A DNA stretch of 64,000 nt from Bacteroidaceae bacterium (lineage in GTDB: Bacteria; Bacteroidota; Bacteroidia; Bacteroidales; Bacteroidaceae). The notes beneath the pieces are model-generated. The model was not told the DNA's origin, did no database searches, and saw only the letters and a list, made by a program, of their open reading frames with translations. A program made the position numbers and the translations under genes. The DNA is taken from NCBI GenBank assembly GCA_017633615.1, contig JAGBPB010000047.1, forward strand, positions 31,727 through 95,726, written 5' to 3'. Positions 1 to 8,377 of the stretch are shown piece by piece. Numbering within the stretch: position 1 is the stretch's first letter; each line of letters starts with the position of its first letter.

Positions 1-819
1 GCAAAAAAAGTACACAAACTGGGTATTCCGGTATATTACTACATTTCACCCAAGATATGGGCCTGGAAGAGTTGGCGCATAAAGAACATACGCCGTGATG
101 TCGATGAGCTCTTCTCTATCCTTCCGTTTGAGGTGGAGTATTTCCGCCACAGGCGTTATAACATACGCTACGTAGGTAATCCCACTGTTGATGAGGTAAC
201 CGCCTATAAGGCTGACAGCAAGCGCAAGCCCGCTCTGACTGATGACGGCCGCCGCGTCATTGCACTGCTTGCCGGTAGCCGCCGCCAGGAGATAAGGCGC
301 AACCTTCCCGTAATGCTTGAGTCGATAAAAAATATTGACTGCATACGTCCTGTCCTGGCATGTGCGCCGGGCATTGACAAGGAGTTCTATGACAGTATCC
401 CGGGTGCTGCCGGTATTGAGAAGGTGTACGGTAACACCTTCGGGTTGCTTGAATGTGCCTACGCCGCTCTGGTTACATCGGGTACAGCCACCCTTGAGAC
501 GGCGCTGTTTGATGTGCCGCAGGTGGTGTGCTACAGACTGCCTATGGCTTGGGCCGCCCGTCTGCTTGTAAGGATACGTTTTGTATCACTGGTAAATCTG
601 GTATCAGACTCAGAGGTGGTTCCTGAACTGCTGGGTGCCGATATGAATGCCCGGAACGTTTACGGGCATCTTATGCCTCTTATGGCCGATACTGCGGAAC
701 GTCGCATGCAGTTGGAGGGTTACGCCCGCATGAAAACACTGCTTGGCCCGGCCGGAGCACCTGACCGCGCGGCAGAACAGATTATAGATCTCTTAAAAGT
801 AAAAGCCAATCAGGCTTAA
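1..819 (+). CDS. lpxB: Lipid-A-disaccharide synthase LpxB, C-terminal part (5' end outside window)
   Basis: Transfers UDP-2,3-diacylglucosamine onto lipid X to make the lipid A disaccharide at the inner face of the cytoplasmic membrane (GT19 family). The frame is open from base 1, giving 272 residues; the family is near 380, so roughly the first 110 residues lie upstream. Visible signatures are YYISPKIWAWK near residues 17-27, the conserved VGNPTVDEV, LLAGSRRQEI and the nucleotide-sugar site region LVTSGTATLETALF. A GTG at 133 is internal, not the start. It converges with cdsA, overlapping it by 27 bp. Confidence 0.93.
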   Translation, partial: AKKVHKLGIPVYYYISPKIWAWKSWRIKNIRRDVDELFSILPFEVEYFRHRRYNIRYVGNPTVDEVTAYKADSKRKPALTDDGRRVIALLAGSRRQEIRRNLPVMLESIKNIDCIRPVLACAPGIDKEFYDSIPGAAGIEKVYGNTFGLLECAYAALVTSGTATLETALFDVPQVVCYRLPMAWAARLLVRIRFVSLVNLVSDSEVVPELLGADMNARNVYGHLMPLMADTAERRMQLEGYARMKTLLGPAGAPDRAAEQIIDLLKVKANQA

Positions 820-1635
820 GTAGATTACCGTAGCGGGTATAGCCAGCAGGGCGCTGTCAAAACGGTCCAGCATGCCGCCGTGTCCCGGCAGTATCTTACC
901 TGAATCCTTTATTCCCATCTCACGTTTCATGAGTGACTCAATGAGGTCGCCCCAGGTGCCGAATAGGACTACTACGAGTGCCATTCCTATCCAAACCCAT
1001 ACCGGCATAAAGCTGTACCAGTCAGGCAGGAACCTGTGCAGCAGGAATGCTGCCACCATAGTGAGTACGGCACCGCCTATGGAGCCCTCCCAGGTCTTCT
1101 TGGGTGATATGCGCTCAAACAGCTTATGCCTGCCGATGGTGCATCCGGTACAGTATGCACCTACGTCATTGCACCACAGGAACACAAACAGCGTGAGCGG
1201 AATAACCGGGCTGTATCCTGTGCCGGGACCCTTGGCGTCAAAGGCCAGCAGTGATGTCAGTGCATACGGCAGGGCTATGTATATAACCGGGAACAGGGTA
1301 TTCACCCAGTCATTTATGGGGCTGGGCTTCTTGAAATAGAGCTCACGTACCATTATCACAATCAGGGTGCATACAAACGGCAGGAACAGTACGGCACTGC
1401 CTTGCATTACTGACAGGCCCACTATTGCAGCATAGAATGTGAATGCTGCCACAGTGGCCCACAGGCGGCTTACATTAGCCTGCTTGTATTTGTTGGCCAG
1501 CCCTGTATATTCTATTGTGGTCAGTATGGTGCATACCGCAAAAAGCCCTATAAACCAAGGGGCTCCTTTCAGTATGCAGAACAGCATGATGAATGAAAAC
1601 ACCACTGCCGTTACAGTTCTAATCAAGAAGTTCAT
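793..1635 (-). CDS. cdsA: Phosphatidate cytidylyltransferase
   Basis: Makes CDP-diacylglycerol from phosphatidate and CTP, the branch point of phospholipid synthesis, in the inner membrane. The 280-residue protein is strongly hydrophobic with about eight membrane segments. The C-terminal CDP-diglyceride synthetase signature is complete: it starts SLMKREMGIKDSG at residue 234 and continues through GHGGMLDRFD to residue 260, with the upstream NDVGAY (156-161) and SPKKTWEGS (177-185) motifs. It starts 12 bp after the ftsH stop, so it is probably the last gene of rsfS-ftsH-cdsA. Its 3' end overlaps the convergent lpxB. Confidence 0.94.
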   Translation of the reverse strand: MNFLIRTVTAVVFSFIMLFCILKGAPWFIGLFAVCTILTTIEYTGLANKYKQANVSRLWATVAAFTFYAAIVGLSVMQGSAVLFLPFVCTLIVIMVRELYFKKPSPINDWVNTLFPVIYIALPYALTSLLAFDAKGPGTGYSPVIPLTLFVFLWCNDVGAYCTGCTIGRHKLFERISPKKTWEGSIGGAVLTMVAAFLLHRFLPDWYSFMPVWVWIGMALVVVLFGTWGDLIESLMKREMGIKDSGKILPGHGGMLDRFDSALLAIPATVIYLSLIGFYF

Positions 1636-1647
1636 ACCTAAGATATT

Positions 1648-3615
1648 TTAGGGTTCAACTTTGTCCTTGTTCTCAACCACTGGTGCGGCGTCAGATGCTT
1701 TCTCTTCCTCCAGTATCTCATCACTGCGTGATGCCCACGGACGTTTGCCGAATATCTTCTCCACATCCTCAGCCATTATGACCTCACGCTCTATGAGCAG
1801 CTGTGCCAGTTGGTGGTGTCCCTCCTGGTGCTCCAGCAGCAGCTTCTTGCCGCGCTCGTACTGCTGTGCTATGAGGGCCTTCACCTCCTCGTCAATAAGC
1901 TGTGCGGTATTGTCGCTGTAGGGCTTCTGGAAAGCGTATTCGTCAGTGCTGCTGTAGTAGCACAGGTTGGGCAGCTTGTCGCTCATGCCGGCGTATGCTA
2001 TCATGCCGTAAGCCTGCTTGGTCACACGCTCCAGGTCATTCATGGCGCCGGTTGAAATATGTCCGGTAAAGAGCTCCTCAGCCGCACGTCCGCCCAGTGT
2101 GGCGCACATCTCATCCAGCATCTGCTCCTTGGTGGTTATCTGGCGCTCCTCAGGCAGATACCAGGCGGCGCCAAGAGCACGTCCGCGCGGTACTATGGTA
2201 ACCTTAATAAGCGGGTTGGCATACTCCAGGAACCATGACAGTGTGGCGTGACCGGCCTCATGCAGCGCAATGGTACGCTTCTCTTCAGCCGTAAGCACCT
2301 TGGTCTTCTTTTCCAGACCTCCCACAATACGGTCAACGGCTGCCAGGAAATCATCCTTCTCAACCTTCTTCTTGTTGTGGCGGGCTGCTATCAGGGCGGC
2401 CTCATTACATACGTTTGCTATGTCGGCACCTGAGAATCCGGGGGTCTGGCGGGCCAGCAGGTCTATGTCAACATCCTTGCTCAGCCTTATGTTCTTAAGG
2501 TGAACGCCGAATACCTCCTTGCGCTCGTTCAGGTCAGGCAGGTCCAGATGGATCTGGCGGTCAAAACGTCCGGCACGCAGCAGGGCCTTGTCCAGAATAT
2601 CCACGCGGTTGGTGGCTGCCAGTATTATCACACCGCTGTTGGTGCCGAATCCGTCCATCTCAGTGAGCAGCTGGTGCAGGGTGTTCTCACGCTCGTCATT
2701 GCCGCCCATAGCAGGGTTCTTGCCGCGGGCGCGGCCCACAGCGTCAATCTCATCAATGAATATTATGCAGGGGGCTTTCTCCTTGGCCTGGCGGAACAGG
2801 TCACGTACTCTTGATGCGCCCACGCCTACAAACATCTCCACAAAGTCAGAGCCTGACAGTGAGAAGAAAGGAACATCAGCCTCACCTGCCACAGCCTTGG
2901 CCAGCAGGGTCTTACCTGTACCCGGAGGGCCTACCAGCAGCGCACCCTTGGGTATCTTGCCGCCCAGGTCAGTATATTTGCGGGGGTTCTTGAGGAACTC
3001 CACAATCTCCTCAACCTCAGTCTTGGCCTCAGCCTGTCCGGCCACATCCTTAAAGGTGACGCGGTCAGCCTGTCCCTTCTCATACATCTTGGCCTTGGAT
3101 TTACCTACATTGAACACTCCGCCGCCACCAGCGGCACCGCCGCCTATGCGTCTGGTCAAAATTATCCAGAGTCCTATTATGAGTATGAACGGGAATATGT
3201 TTATGAGTATCTCAGTCAGGGTGTGTGATTTCTTGCGGTACTCCACCTGGCCGGTAAATTTGCCCTGGGCCTCGGCGTTGTCTATATATTCCTGCAGGTT
3301 GTCCATTGAGCCTACTCCTACGGTGAGCATGGGCTTTACCATAGGCTGCTGCTGCAGGGCGCGGTCACCGAATACGTACCTGGCAGAGTCAGGTTTTATG
3401 AACATGTCAACGGTGTTCATGTTGGAGTAGATAACAAGCTCGCTTACGTAGCCCTTGTCCATATACTCCTTGAACTGGGTATATGTGGCTTCACCGTTCA
3501 AGGCGGTTTTGTCATCCTTGAGCAGTATCCAACCCAATCCAATAAACAATATTATGTAGAACCATGAAAGGCTCTTTAATCCGCCTTTAGGTTTTTTGTC
3601 TTTATTGTCTGCCAT
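1648..3615 (-). CDS. ftsH: ATP-dependent zinc metalloprotease FtsH
   Basis: Membrane-anchored AAA+ protease that extracts and degrades misfolded or regulated membrane proteins. Of 655 residues, a membrane segment near 17-32 and a second near 137-153 bracket a periplasmic domain; the Gly-rich linker follows. Walker A GPPGTGKT is at 229-236, Walker B with IIFIDEIDA at 284-292, the second region of homology near 335-353, and the zinc site HEAGH at 452-456. The C-terminal tail after the protease domain is acidic. It lies 34 bp after rsfS and 12 bp before cdsA, suggesting co-transcription. Confidence 0.97.
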   Translation of the reverse strand: MADNKDKKPKGGLKSLSWFYIILFIGLGWILLKDDKTALNGEATYTQFKEYMDKGYVSELVIYSNMNTVDMFIKPDSARYVFGDRALQQQPMVKPMLTVGVGSMDNLQEYIDNAEAQGKFTGQVEYRKKSHTLTEILINIFPFILIIGLWIILTRRIGGGAAGGGGVFNVGKSKAKMYEKGQADRVTFKDVAGQAEAKTEVEEIVEFLKNPRKYTDLGGKIPKGALLVGPPGTGKTLLAKAVAGEADVPFFSLSGSDFVEMFVGVGASRVRDLFRQAKEKAPCIIFIDEIDAVGRARGKNPAMGGNDERENTLHQLLTEMDGFGTNSGVIILAATNRVDILDKALLRAGRFDRQIHLDLPDLNERKEVFGVHLKNIRLSKDVDIDLLARQTPGFSGADIANVCNEAALIAARHNKKKVEKDDFLAAVDRIVGGLEKKTKVLTAEEKRTIALHEAGHATLSWFLEYANPLIKVTIVPRGRALGAAWYLPEERQITTKEQMLDEMCATLGGRAAEELFTGHISTGAMNDLERVTKQAYGMIAYAGMSDKLPNLCYYSSTDEYAFQKPYSDNTAQLIDEEVKALIAQQYERGKKLLLEHQEGHHQLAQLLIEREVIMAEDVEKIFGKRPWASRSDEILEEEKASDAAPVVENKDKVEP

Positions 3616-3649
3616 AATTGATAATGTCAGTAAGGTTTATGTCAACGTG

Positions 3650-4018
3650 TCAGCCCACATCGGGGATATCCTCCAGAACCGCATCGGCCCACAGATGCTC
3701 CAGGTCATAGAACTTGCGCAACTCAGGTATGAAAATGTGCACCATCACGTCACCATAATCCATAGCTATCCAGTGGGCATAGCGTGCGCCCTCCACAAAG
3801 TCAGGCTTGCGGCTCTCCTTTACGCGTACGGTCTCACGTATTGAGTCCTCTATGGCTAATGTCTGGTTTGGTGTGCCTCCCTCACAGATTACAAAATAAC
3901 GGCATACGGTATCCTCTATGCCGGTAAGGTCAGCTACGGTTATGCTTGCACCCTTGCGCTCTTGAATTCCTTCAATGATGCTGTCTATTATACTCTCCCT
4001 CTTTTTCTTTTTTGCCAT
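3650..4018 (-). CDS. rsfS: Ribosome silencing factor RsfS (Iojap/YbeB family)
   Basis: Binds ribosomal protein uL14 and blocks subunit joining when nutrients are low. The 122-residue product has the family core with FVICEGGTPNQTLAIED, the YAHWIAMDYGDVMVHIF strand region and C-terminal FYDLEHLW. An in-frame extension reaches 4183, but that stretch is AT-rich and contains the probable promoter at 4050-4057, so the ATG at 4018 (MAKKKKRESI) is taken as start. First gene of the rsfS-ftsH-cdsA run, an order common in Bacteroidales. Confidence 0.92.
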   Translation of the reverse strand: MAKKKKRESIIDSIIEGIQERKGASITVADLTGIEDTVCRYFVICEGGTPNQTLAIEDSIRETVRVKESRKPDFVEGARYAHWIAMDYGDVMVHIFIPELRKFYDLEHLWADAVLEDIPDVG

Positions 4019-4049
4019 TATAAGTTTTGATGGGTTTTCTCTGATTTCA

Positions 4050-4057
4050 CAAAAGTA
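4050..4057 (-). promoter_or_regulatory. Probable -7 box for rsfS-ftsH-cdsA
   Basis: On the minus strand this reads TACTTTTG, matching the Bacteroidetes -7 form TAnnTTTG, 31 bp before the chosen rsfS start. No clean TTTG -33 box sits 18-21 bp upstream, so the assignment rests on the -7 element and position alone. Confidence 0.4.
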
Positions 4058-4137
4058 ATCAAAAAGTTGAACGCCCCATATTTTGAGTGGGCATTTCTTT
4101 TTTTCAAAAGTAAATGGGCAAAAATTATGCCAAAAAG

Positions 4138-4167
4138 TTTGCGTTACATAAAAAAGCAGTATCTTTG
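4138..4167 (+). promoter_or_regulatory. Promoter of tRNA-Gln
   Basis: TTTG at 4138-4141 and TATCTTTG at 4160-4167 are 18 bp apart, the housekeeping sigma form in Bacteroidetes. The -7 box and the bases after it (TATCTTTGCACCGCTTTT) are identical to those before tRNA-Val at 51108. Transcription should begin near 4173, leaving a leader of about 15 nt. Confidence 0.75.
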
Positions 4168-4188
4168 CACCGCTTTTGAGCAATGTAC

Positions 4189-4259
4189 TGGGCTATGGTG
4201 TAATGGTAACACTGCAGATTCTGGTCCTGCCTTTCCTGGTTCGAGTCCGGGTAGCCCAG
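4189..4259 (+). tRNA. tRNA-Gln (anticodon CTG)
   Basis: A 71-nt cloverleaf: acceptor TGGGCTA pairs with TAGCCCA, with G as discriminator; D arm with TAATGGTAA; anticodon loop TTCTGGT giving CTG, which reads CAG; T arm with GGTTCGAGTCC. The closing pair of the anticodon stem nearest the loop is A-C. CCA is not encoded. The U1-A72 acceptor end is usual for bacterial tRNA-Gln. Confidence 0.93.
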
Positions 4260-4261
4260 CA

Positions 4262-4289
4262 AAAGGAGACGCATCGCGTCTCTTTTTTT
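4262..4289 (+). terminator. Rho-independent terminator of tRNA-Gln
   Basis: A perfect 7-bp stem GAGACGC/GCGTCTC with an ATC loop is followed by seven T residues, immediately after the tRNA. It is a strong intrinsic terminator. Confidence 0.9.
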
Positions 4290-4311
4290 GTGTGGTATCA
4301 TGAACAATCGT

Positions 4312-4319
4312 TACCTTTG
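4312..4319 (+). promoter_or_regulatory. Probable -7 box for the glycosyltransferase gene
   Basis: TACCTTTG fits TAnnTTTG and lies 26 bp before the TTG start at 4346, after the tRNA terminator. No convincing TTTG is found at the right distance upstream. Confidence 0.45.
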
Positions 4320-4345
4320 CCGTGAAATAAAAAAAGGAAACTGTT

Positions 4346-5284
4346 TTGTCTGCAGCGATAGATAAATTGACCATCGTTTTTGGTGTTCTGGCCCGGGATT
4401 GTAAAGCCAGTTTACTGCGCAATATGGCCCGTGTGGAAGAGATAGGCCGGGCATTCCGGGATTATCATGTGGTGGTTTATGAGAATGACAGCAAGGATGG
4501 CACTACTGAGGTTCTTAAGGAGTGGGCTGCCCAAAATGACCATGTGGTAGCAATCTGTGAGACGACCAATAAGACAACTATCCCTAAAAAAAACGGGAGG
4601 ACGCCGTATCCGCTCAAGAGCGTGTATCGTATTGAGAAAATGGTCCGTTTCAGGAACAGGGTATTGGATGAGGTGCGCAGCCGTTTTGAACCGGATCTGT
4701 TTTGCTTTATAGACATTGATGTTGAAAGTTTTCAGGCTGCGGGTGTGATTGATGCCATTAGTCAGGCACCTCAAGACTGGGGCGCTCTGTTTGCCAGTGG
4801 CCATTACCTTTTCCGTAAAGCGGATGGAACAGACAAAGTTCCGCTTTTCCAGTATGACTCATACGCTTTTGTTCCTGAAGGGGTGGATCCGATGAAACTG
4901 GGTAAGTGGGTCGTAGCGCATAATTACAATGATGTGATATCATGGTATTCAGACAGATTGATTGAAGAGTGTGATTATGTGCCGTGCCGCTCTGCATTTA
5001 ACGGAATAGGGGTTTATCGCTGGGAGGCAATCCGGGATTTGAATTTTGGAATTATGCAGACACCTGAACTTAAAAGTTTGTCTGCGTGTTTCTGTGAGCA
5101 TGTACCCTTCAATGGAGAAATCATCCGGAAGGGTTATAGGCTATATGCTACAAAAAAGATAGAGGTAACGTATTATCACAAGCGTCTAACCCTTATCAGA
5201 CGCTTTAACCATTGGAAAAAGATAATAAAGGTCCGTGCGCTTATAGCATTGGGTAAACACCCGTATGATTGGGTAATCCTATGA
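4346..5284 (+). CDS. Putative GT-A glycosyltransferase, CAP59-like
   Basis: A 312-residue protein without signal peptide or membrane segment. The order of motifs fits the cryptococcal CAP59/mannosyltransferase-like family: VVVYENDSKDGTTEVLKEW (about 38-56), an RFRNRVLDEV helix (about 101-110), then FCFIDIDVESF where the DxD would bind metal and nucleotide sugar, and CRSAFNGIGVYRW. Sugar donor and acceptor are unknown. The start is TTG; an in-frame stop at 4328 excludes anything further upstream and the first strand LTIVFGVLARD would be lost with the next ATG. A purine run AAAAAGGAAA precedes it. It stands alone between a tRNA and convergent meaB (6-bp overlap), with no other polysaccharide genes. 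Confidence 0.62.
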   Translation: MSAAIDKLTIVFGVLARDCKASLLRNMARVEEIGRAFRDYHVVVYENDSKDGTTEVLKEWAAQNDHVVAICETTNKTTIPKKNGRTPYPLKSVYRIEKMVRFRNRVLDEVRSRFEPDLFCFIDIDVESFQAAGVIDAISQAPQDWGALFASGHYLFRKADGTDKVPLFQYDSYAFVPEGVDPMKLGKWVVAHNYNDVISWYSDRLIEECDYVPCRSAFNGIGVYRWEAIRDLNFGIMQTPELKSLSACFCEHVPFNGEIIRKGYRLYATKKIEVTYYHKRLTLIRRFNHWKKIIKVRALIALGKHPYDWVIL

Positions 5285-6376
5285 TTTAAGCTTTGAGTAG
5301 TAGAAATCAATAAGTTTCTGTGCGGCTGAGAAAGAGGTCTGTTCTCCACCCAGTACATGCTGCTCAGCCTGAGCCAGCCTGGCGGCTATCTCAGGGTTGT
5401 TGTAGAAGCCGTTCTTGAGTGACTCATTTATGCTTTCATACATCCAGTACTTGGCCTGCTCGTTGCGGCGGTACTGGAAGTAGCCGTTTTTCTTTACAAA
5501 ATCAATGTAACTCCACACCATATCCCATACCTCCTTTATGCGGTACTCATAGAATCCGGAGTAGGTGAGCACCTGGGGTGTCCAGCCGCTCTCCGATGGC
5601 GGGAACAGATGGAGCGCGTTGCGGAATGAACCGGCGGCCTGCTCGGCTTTGGTGATGTTGTCACCGTCTGCCTTGTTTATGATTATGCCGTCAGCCATCT
5701 CCATGATACCACGCTTGATGCCCTGAAGTTCATCGCCTGTGCCGGCCAGCTGTATGAGCAGGAAAAAGTCAACCATTGAGTGGACTGCGGTCTCACTCTG
5801 GCCTACGCCTACGGTCTCCACAAATATCTTGTCAAAACCGGCGGCCTCACACAGCACAATGGTCTCACGGGTCTTGCGGGCCACGCCGCCCAGTGAGCCT
5901 GCTGCCGGGCTGGGGCGTATGAATGCCTTGGGGTGCACGGCCAGGCGCTCCATGCGGGTCTTGTCACCCAGTATGCTGCCTTTGGTGCGCTCTGAGCTGG
6001 GGTCAATGGCCAACACGGCCAGCTTACCGCCATCCTTGAGCACATGCAGTCCAAATGCATCAATGCTGGTGCTCTTGCCTGCGCCGGGAACACCGCTTAT
6101 GCCGATGCGGACTGAGTTGCCGGAGAAGGAAAGGCATTTTTCAATAACCTCCTGTGCTATGGCCTGATGCTCAGGCTTGAGGCTCTCCACCAGCGTGACT
6201 GCCTGGCTCAGGACGGTTACGTTACCCTTTACTATTCCATCCACGTAGTCCTGTACGGACAGAGTGGGGCGGCTCTTGCGGCGGCCCTGCAGATAGGGAT
6301 TGATGGAGCCGGGGCTTACTACCCCGCTGTTCACGGTCAGTCCTTTATACTCTTCACTGTTCTCAGGATGTTCCAT
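5279..6376 (-). CDS. meaB: Methylmalonyl-CoA mutase-associated GTPase MeaB (ArgK family)
   Basis: G3E-family GTPase that protects and reloads adenosylcobalamin-dependent methylmalonyl-CoA mutase. In 365 residues, Walker A GISGVPGAGKSTSID spans 92-106, the VLAIDPSSERTKGSILGDKTRM block characteristic of MeaB follows, then FVETVGVGQSE and the base-recognition NKAD. The C-terminal arm carries the dimerisation region. It implies methylmalonyl-CoA mutase elsewhere in the genome, fitting succinate-propionate metabolism; the mutase genes are not in this window. The following minus-strand gene upstream starts 3 bp away, so the two are probably cotranscribed. Confidence 0.92.
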   Translation of the reverse strand: MEHPENSEEYKGLTVNSGVVSPGSINPYLQGRRKSRPTLSVQDYVDGIVKGNVTVLSQAVTLVESLKPEHQAIAQEVIEKCLSFSGNSVRIGISGVPGAGKSTSIDAFGLHVLKDGGKLAVLAIDPSSERTKGSILGDKTRMERLAVHPKAFIRPSPAAGSLGGVARKTRETIVLCEAAGFDKIFVETVGVGQSETAVHSMVDFFLLIQLAGTGDELQGIKRGIMEMADGIIINKADGDNITKAEQAAGSFRNALHLFPPSESGWTPQVLTYSGFYEYRIKEVWDMVWSYIDFVKKNGYFQYRRNEQAKYWMYESINESLKNGFYNNPEIAARLAQAEQHVLGGEQTSFSAAQKLIDFYYSKLKS

Positions 6377-6378
6377 AC

Positions 6379-7392
6379 TTACAGTTCTATTTTTTGGTGT
6401 GCAGGGTCATTGTGATGTATGAGCTTGAGCACTATCCATGCAATGAGTCCGCAGAGCAGATATATCATAGTCTGGCAGAAATGCAGCACAAACGCCAGGG
6501 GCTGGGCATCGGCCTCAGGAGCGCCGTATATGCCAAGCATTTTTACTATGGCGTAATGCCACGGGCCTGCTCCGTTGGGGGTGGGTACCAGCACGGCTAC
6601 GCTGCTGGCGGCAAAGCAGGCCAGGCCTGCCATAGGTCCTACGGCAGCGGTTGAGGGCAGGCAGTAGAAAGCCAGATAAAGCTCCAGGTAGTAGCATATC
6701 CAGATGCTTACTGAGTATATCAGGAACAGCGGTAGGCGCCTGATTTTCTTGAGAGAGAGAAATCCCTCCCAGAAACCTCGTATAAAGCCTTTTACCTTAT
6801 CCCACAGGCGGAACTTTACACAAGCCCACCAGCACAGGGCAATTACAATGATTATACCTATGGTCCAGTACCAGAACTTGGGGTTCTGGAGCAGCGGAAC
6901 ACTCTCTGTTGCAGCAGTTACATCAGCATCAGTGGGTGTAAGCAGCAGCTTGAACTGCCCCAGCTGGGTTAGTATGCCGGTCACCACTATGAGGCCTAAC
7001 AGCACCGCGTCAACCACGCGCTCAGCCACCAGTGTGCCCAGACCCTTGCTGAAAGGCACGCGGGCGTTACGCTCCAGTATGGCGCATCGGCTTACCTCAC
7101 CCACGCGGGGTATGATTATGTTGGCGGCATAGCCAGTAAAGACGGTGAGCACGGTATCCCGTTTGGGCACGTCATAGCCTATGGGCTCCAGCAGAAGGTT
7201 CCAGCGCAGGCCGCGGAACAGGGGCCCGAAAGCGCTGAACGCCAGGGCTGCAGCCAGCCAGCGCCAGTCAATGCGCCTCATGTCAGCCCAGAACTGGCTG
7301 AAGTCATAGTCCCTGTAAGTAAAAAAGAGTATCACTGCTCCTATGAGCAGCGGTATGAGTATTTTAAGTGTTGTTGATGTAATCTTTTTCAT
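6379..7392 (-). CDS. UPF0104 / LPG-synthase-TM-like flippase family membrane protein
   Basis: A 337-residue integral membrane protein with about eight hydrophobic segments and the family landmarks RGLRWNLLLEP (near 60-70), IIIPRVGEVSRCAILER (near 92-108) and a C-terminal VPTPNGAGPWHYAI followed by the last helices. The family is the membrane half of MprF and includes YbhN and AglD; roles proposed for members are lipid or glycolipid flipping. Substrate cannot be told from sequence. It ends 2 bp before meaB, with no known functional link. Confidence 0.78.
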   Translation of the reverse strand: MKKITSTTLKILIPLLIGAVILFFTYRDYDFSQFWADMRRIDWRWLAAALAFSAFGPLFRGLRWNLLLEPIGYDVPKRDTVLTVFTGYAANIIIPRVGEVSRCAILERNARVPFSKGLGTLVAERVVDAVLLGLIVVTGILTQLGQFKLLLTPTDADVTAATESVPLLQNPKFWYWTIGIIIVIALCWWACVKFRLWDKVKGFIRGFWEGFLSLKKIRRLPLFLIYSVSIWICYYLELYLAFYCLPSTAAVGPMAGLACFAASSVAVLVPTPNGAGPWHYAIVKMLGIYGAPEADAQPLAFVLHFCQTMIYLLCGLIAWIVLKLIHHNDPAHQKIEL

Positions 7393-7401
7393 TATCAGTG
7401 G

Positions 7402-7418
7402 TTCATCTTTTAGATGAA
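7402..7418. promoter_or_regulatory. 17-bp palindrome between divergent genes (possible operator)
   Basis: TTCATCT and AGATGAA are perfect inverse repeats around TTT, lying 9 bp upstream of the minus-strand membrane gene and just before the rsmA -7 box. It could be an operator or a chance hairpin; there is no T-run, so it is not a terminator. Confidence 0.3.
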
Positions 7419-7423
7419 TTGCC

Positions 7424-7431
7424 TACCTTTG
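7424..7431 (+). promoter_or_regulatory. Probable -7 box of rsmA
   Basis: TACCTTTG matches TAnnTTTG. Its presence rules out the in-frame start at 7398 and predicts a leader near 90 nt before the ATG at 7527. Confidence 0.5.
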
Positions 7432-7526
7432 CAGCACGAATGCGGGCGGGAGGTCAGCATTCAATCGGCAAATATACTGAATTTTTGCCATTCGATAACC
7501 CAAAAGACTCTATATGGACGACGTTG

Positions 7527-8303
7527 ATGCGGACAGTAAGACCGAAAAAGGCATTAGGCCAACACTTCCTGAGGGATATGGGTATCGCTCAGGCGATAGC
7601 CGGCACTGTTGATGTACGCGCCGACCTTCCGATTCTTGAAATAGGACCCGGCACAGGGGTTCTTACACAATTCCTTAAAGAGAAAAACCGTGAGCTTAAG
7701 GTGATAGAGATAGACACCGAGTCTGTTGTCTATCTGCATGAGAACTTCCCAGGGCTGAACGTCATGGAAGGTGATTTCCTGCAGCTTGACCTGAATGAAC
7801 TTTTTGAGGGCCGTCAGTTTGTGCTTACGGGCAACTATCCGTATAACATATCCAGCCAGATTTTCTTCAAGATGCTGGATTATAAGGAGCTCATACCATG
7901 CTGCACAGGCATGCTGCAGCGCGAGGTGGCACAGCGCATATGCTCCGGTCCGGGCAATAAGGACTACGGCATACTGAGCGTGTTCATCCAGGCCTGGTAT
8001 GATACCGAATATCTGTTTACCGTTAATGAAAACGTTTTTGACCCTCCTCCAAAGGTTAAGAGCGGCGTGATACGTCTTACCCGTAATGACCGCCGTTCAC
8101 TGGAGTGCAACGAGGCGCTGTTCCGCAAGATAGTGAAAGCTACGTTCGGAATGCGCCGCAAGATGTTGCGCAACTCCTTAAGACAGGTCTATGAGAAAGA
8201 CTCGCCTCTACCGGCGGACTGCCCTTATCTGGACAAGCGCCCGGAACAGTTGTCAGTTGAAGACTTCATAAGACTGACACTTATGGTAGAAGGCAAGGCC
8301 TGA
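7527..8303 (+). CDS. rsmA: 16S rRNA (adenine1518/1519-N6)-dimethyltransferase
   Basis: Dimethylates two adjacent adenosines in the 3' hairpin of 16S rRNA late in 30S assembly (KsgA). The 258-residue form starts MRTVRPKKALGQHFLRD, the exact family N-terminus, so the ATG at 7527 is chosen over upstream in-frame codons. SAM motif ILEIGPGTGVLTQFL, acidic EIDTESV, and the catalytic motif NYPYNIS are present, as is the C-terminal RPEQLSVEDFI. Followed 74 bp later by mgtE. Confidence 0.95.
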   Translation: MRTVRPKKALGQHFLRDMGIAQAIAGTVDVRADLPILEIGPGTGVLTQFLKEKNRELKVIEIDTESVVYLHENFPGLNVMEGDFLQLDLNELFEGRQFVLTGNYPYNISSQIFFKMLDYKELIPCCTGMLQREVAQRICSGPGNKDYGILSVFIQAWYDTEYLFTVNENVFDPPPKVKSGVIRLTRNDRRSLECNEALFRKIVKATFGMRRKMLRNSLRQVYEKDSPLPADCPYLDKRPEQLSVEDFIRLTLMVEGKA

Positions 8304-8377
8304 ATGCCGTAGAGAACAGAAAAACATATCATTTACCTGGCTCCTTTCAGAGAGTGAGCCGCATTATTCAGAGAATT

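Noticed and set aside
2519..3430. Long open frame antisense to ftsH
   Set aside because: It mirrors ftsH codons, has Ser/Arg-rich composition typical of antisense frames and no promoter or family match.
4019..4183. N-terminal extension of RsfS to 4183
   Set aside because: The region is AT-rich, holds the probable promoter, and orthologues begin at the MAKKKK-type start.
7398..7526. N-terminal extension of RsmA from 7398
   Set aside because: It contains the -7 box at 7424 and the family starts at the RPKKALGQHFL segment.
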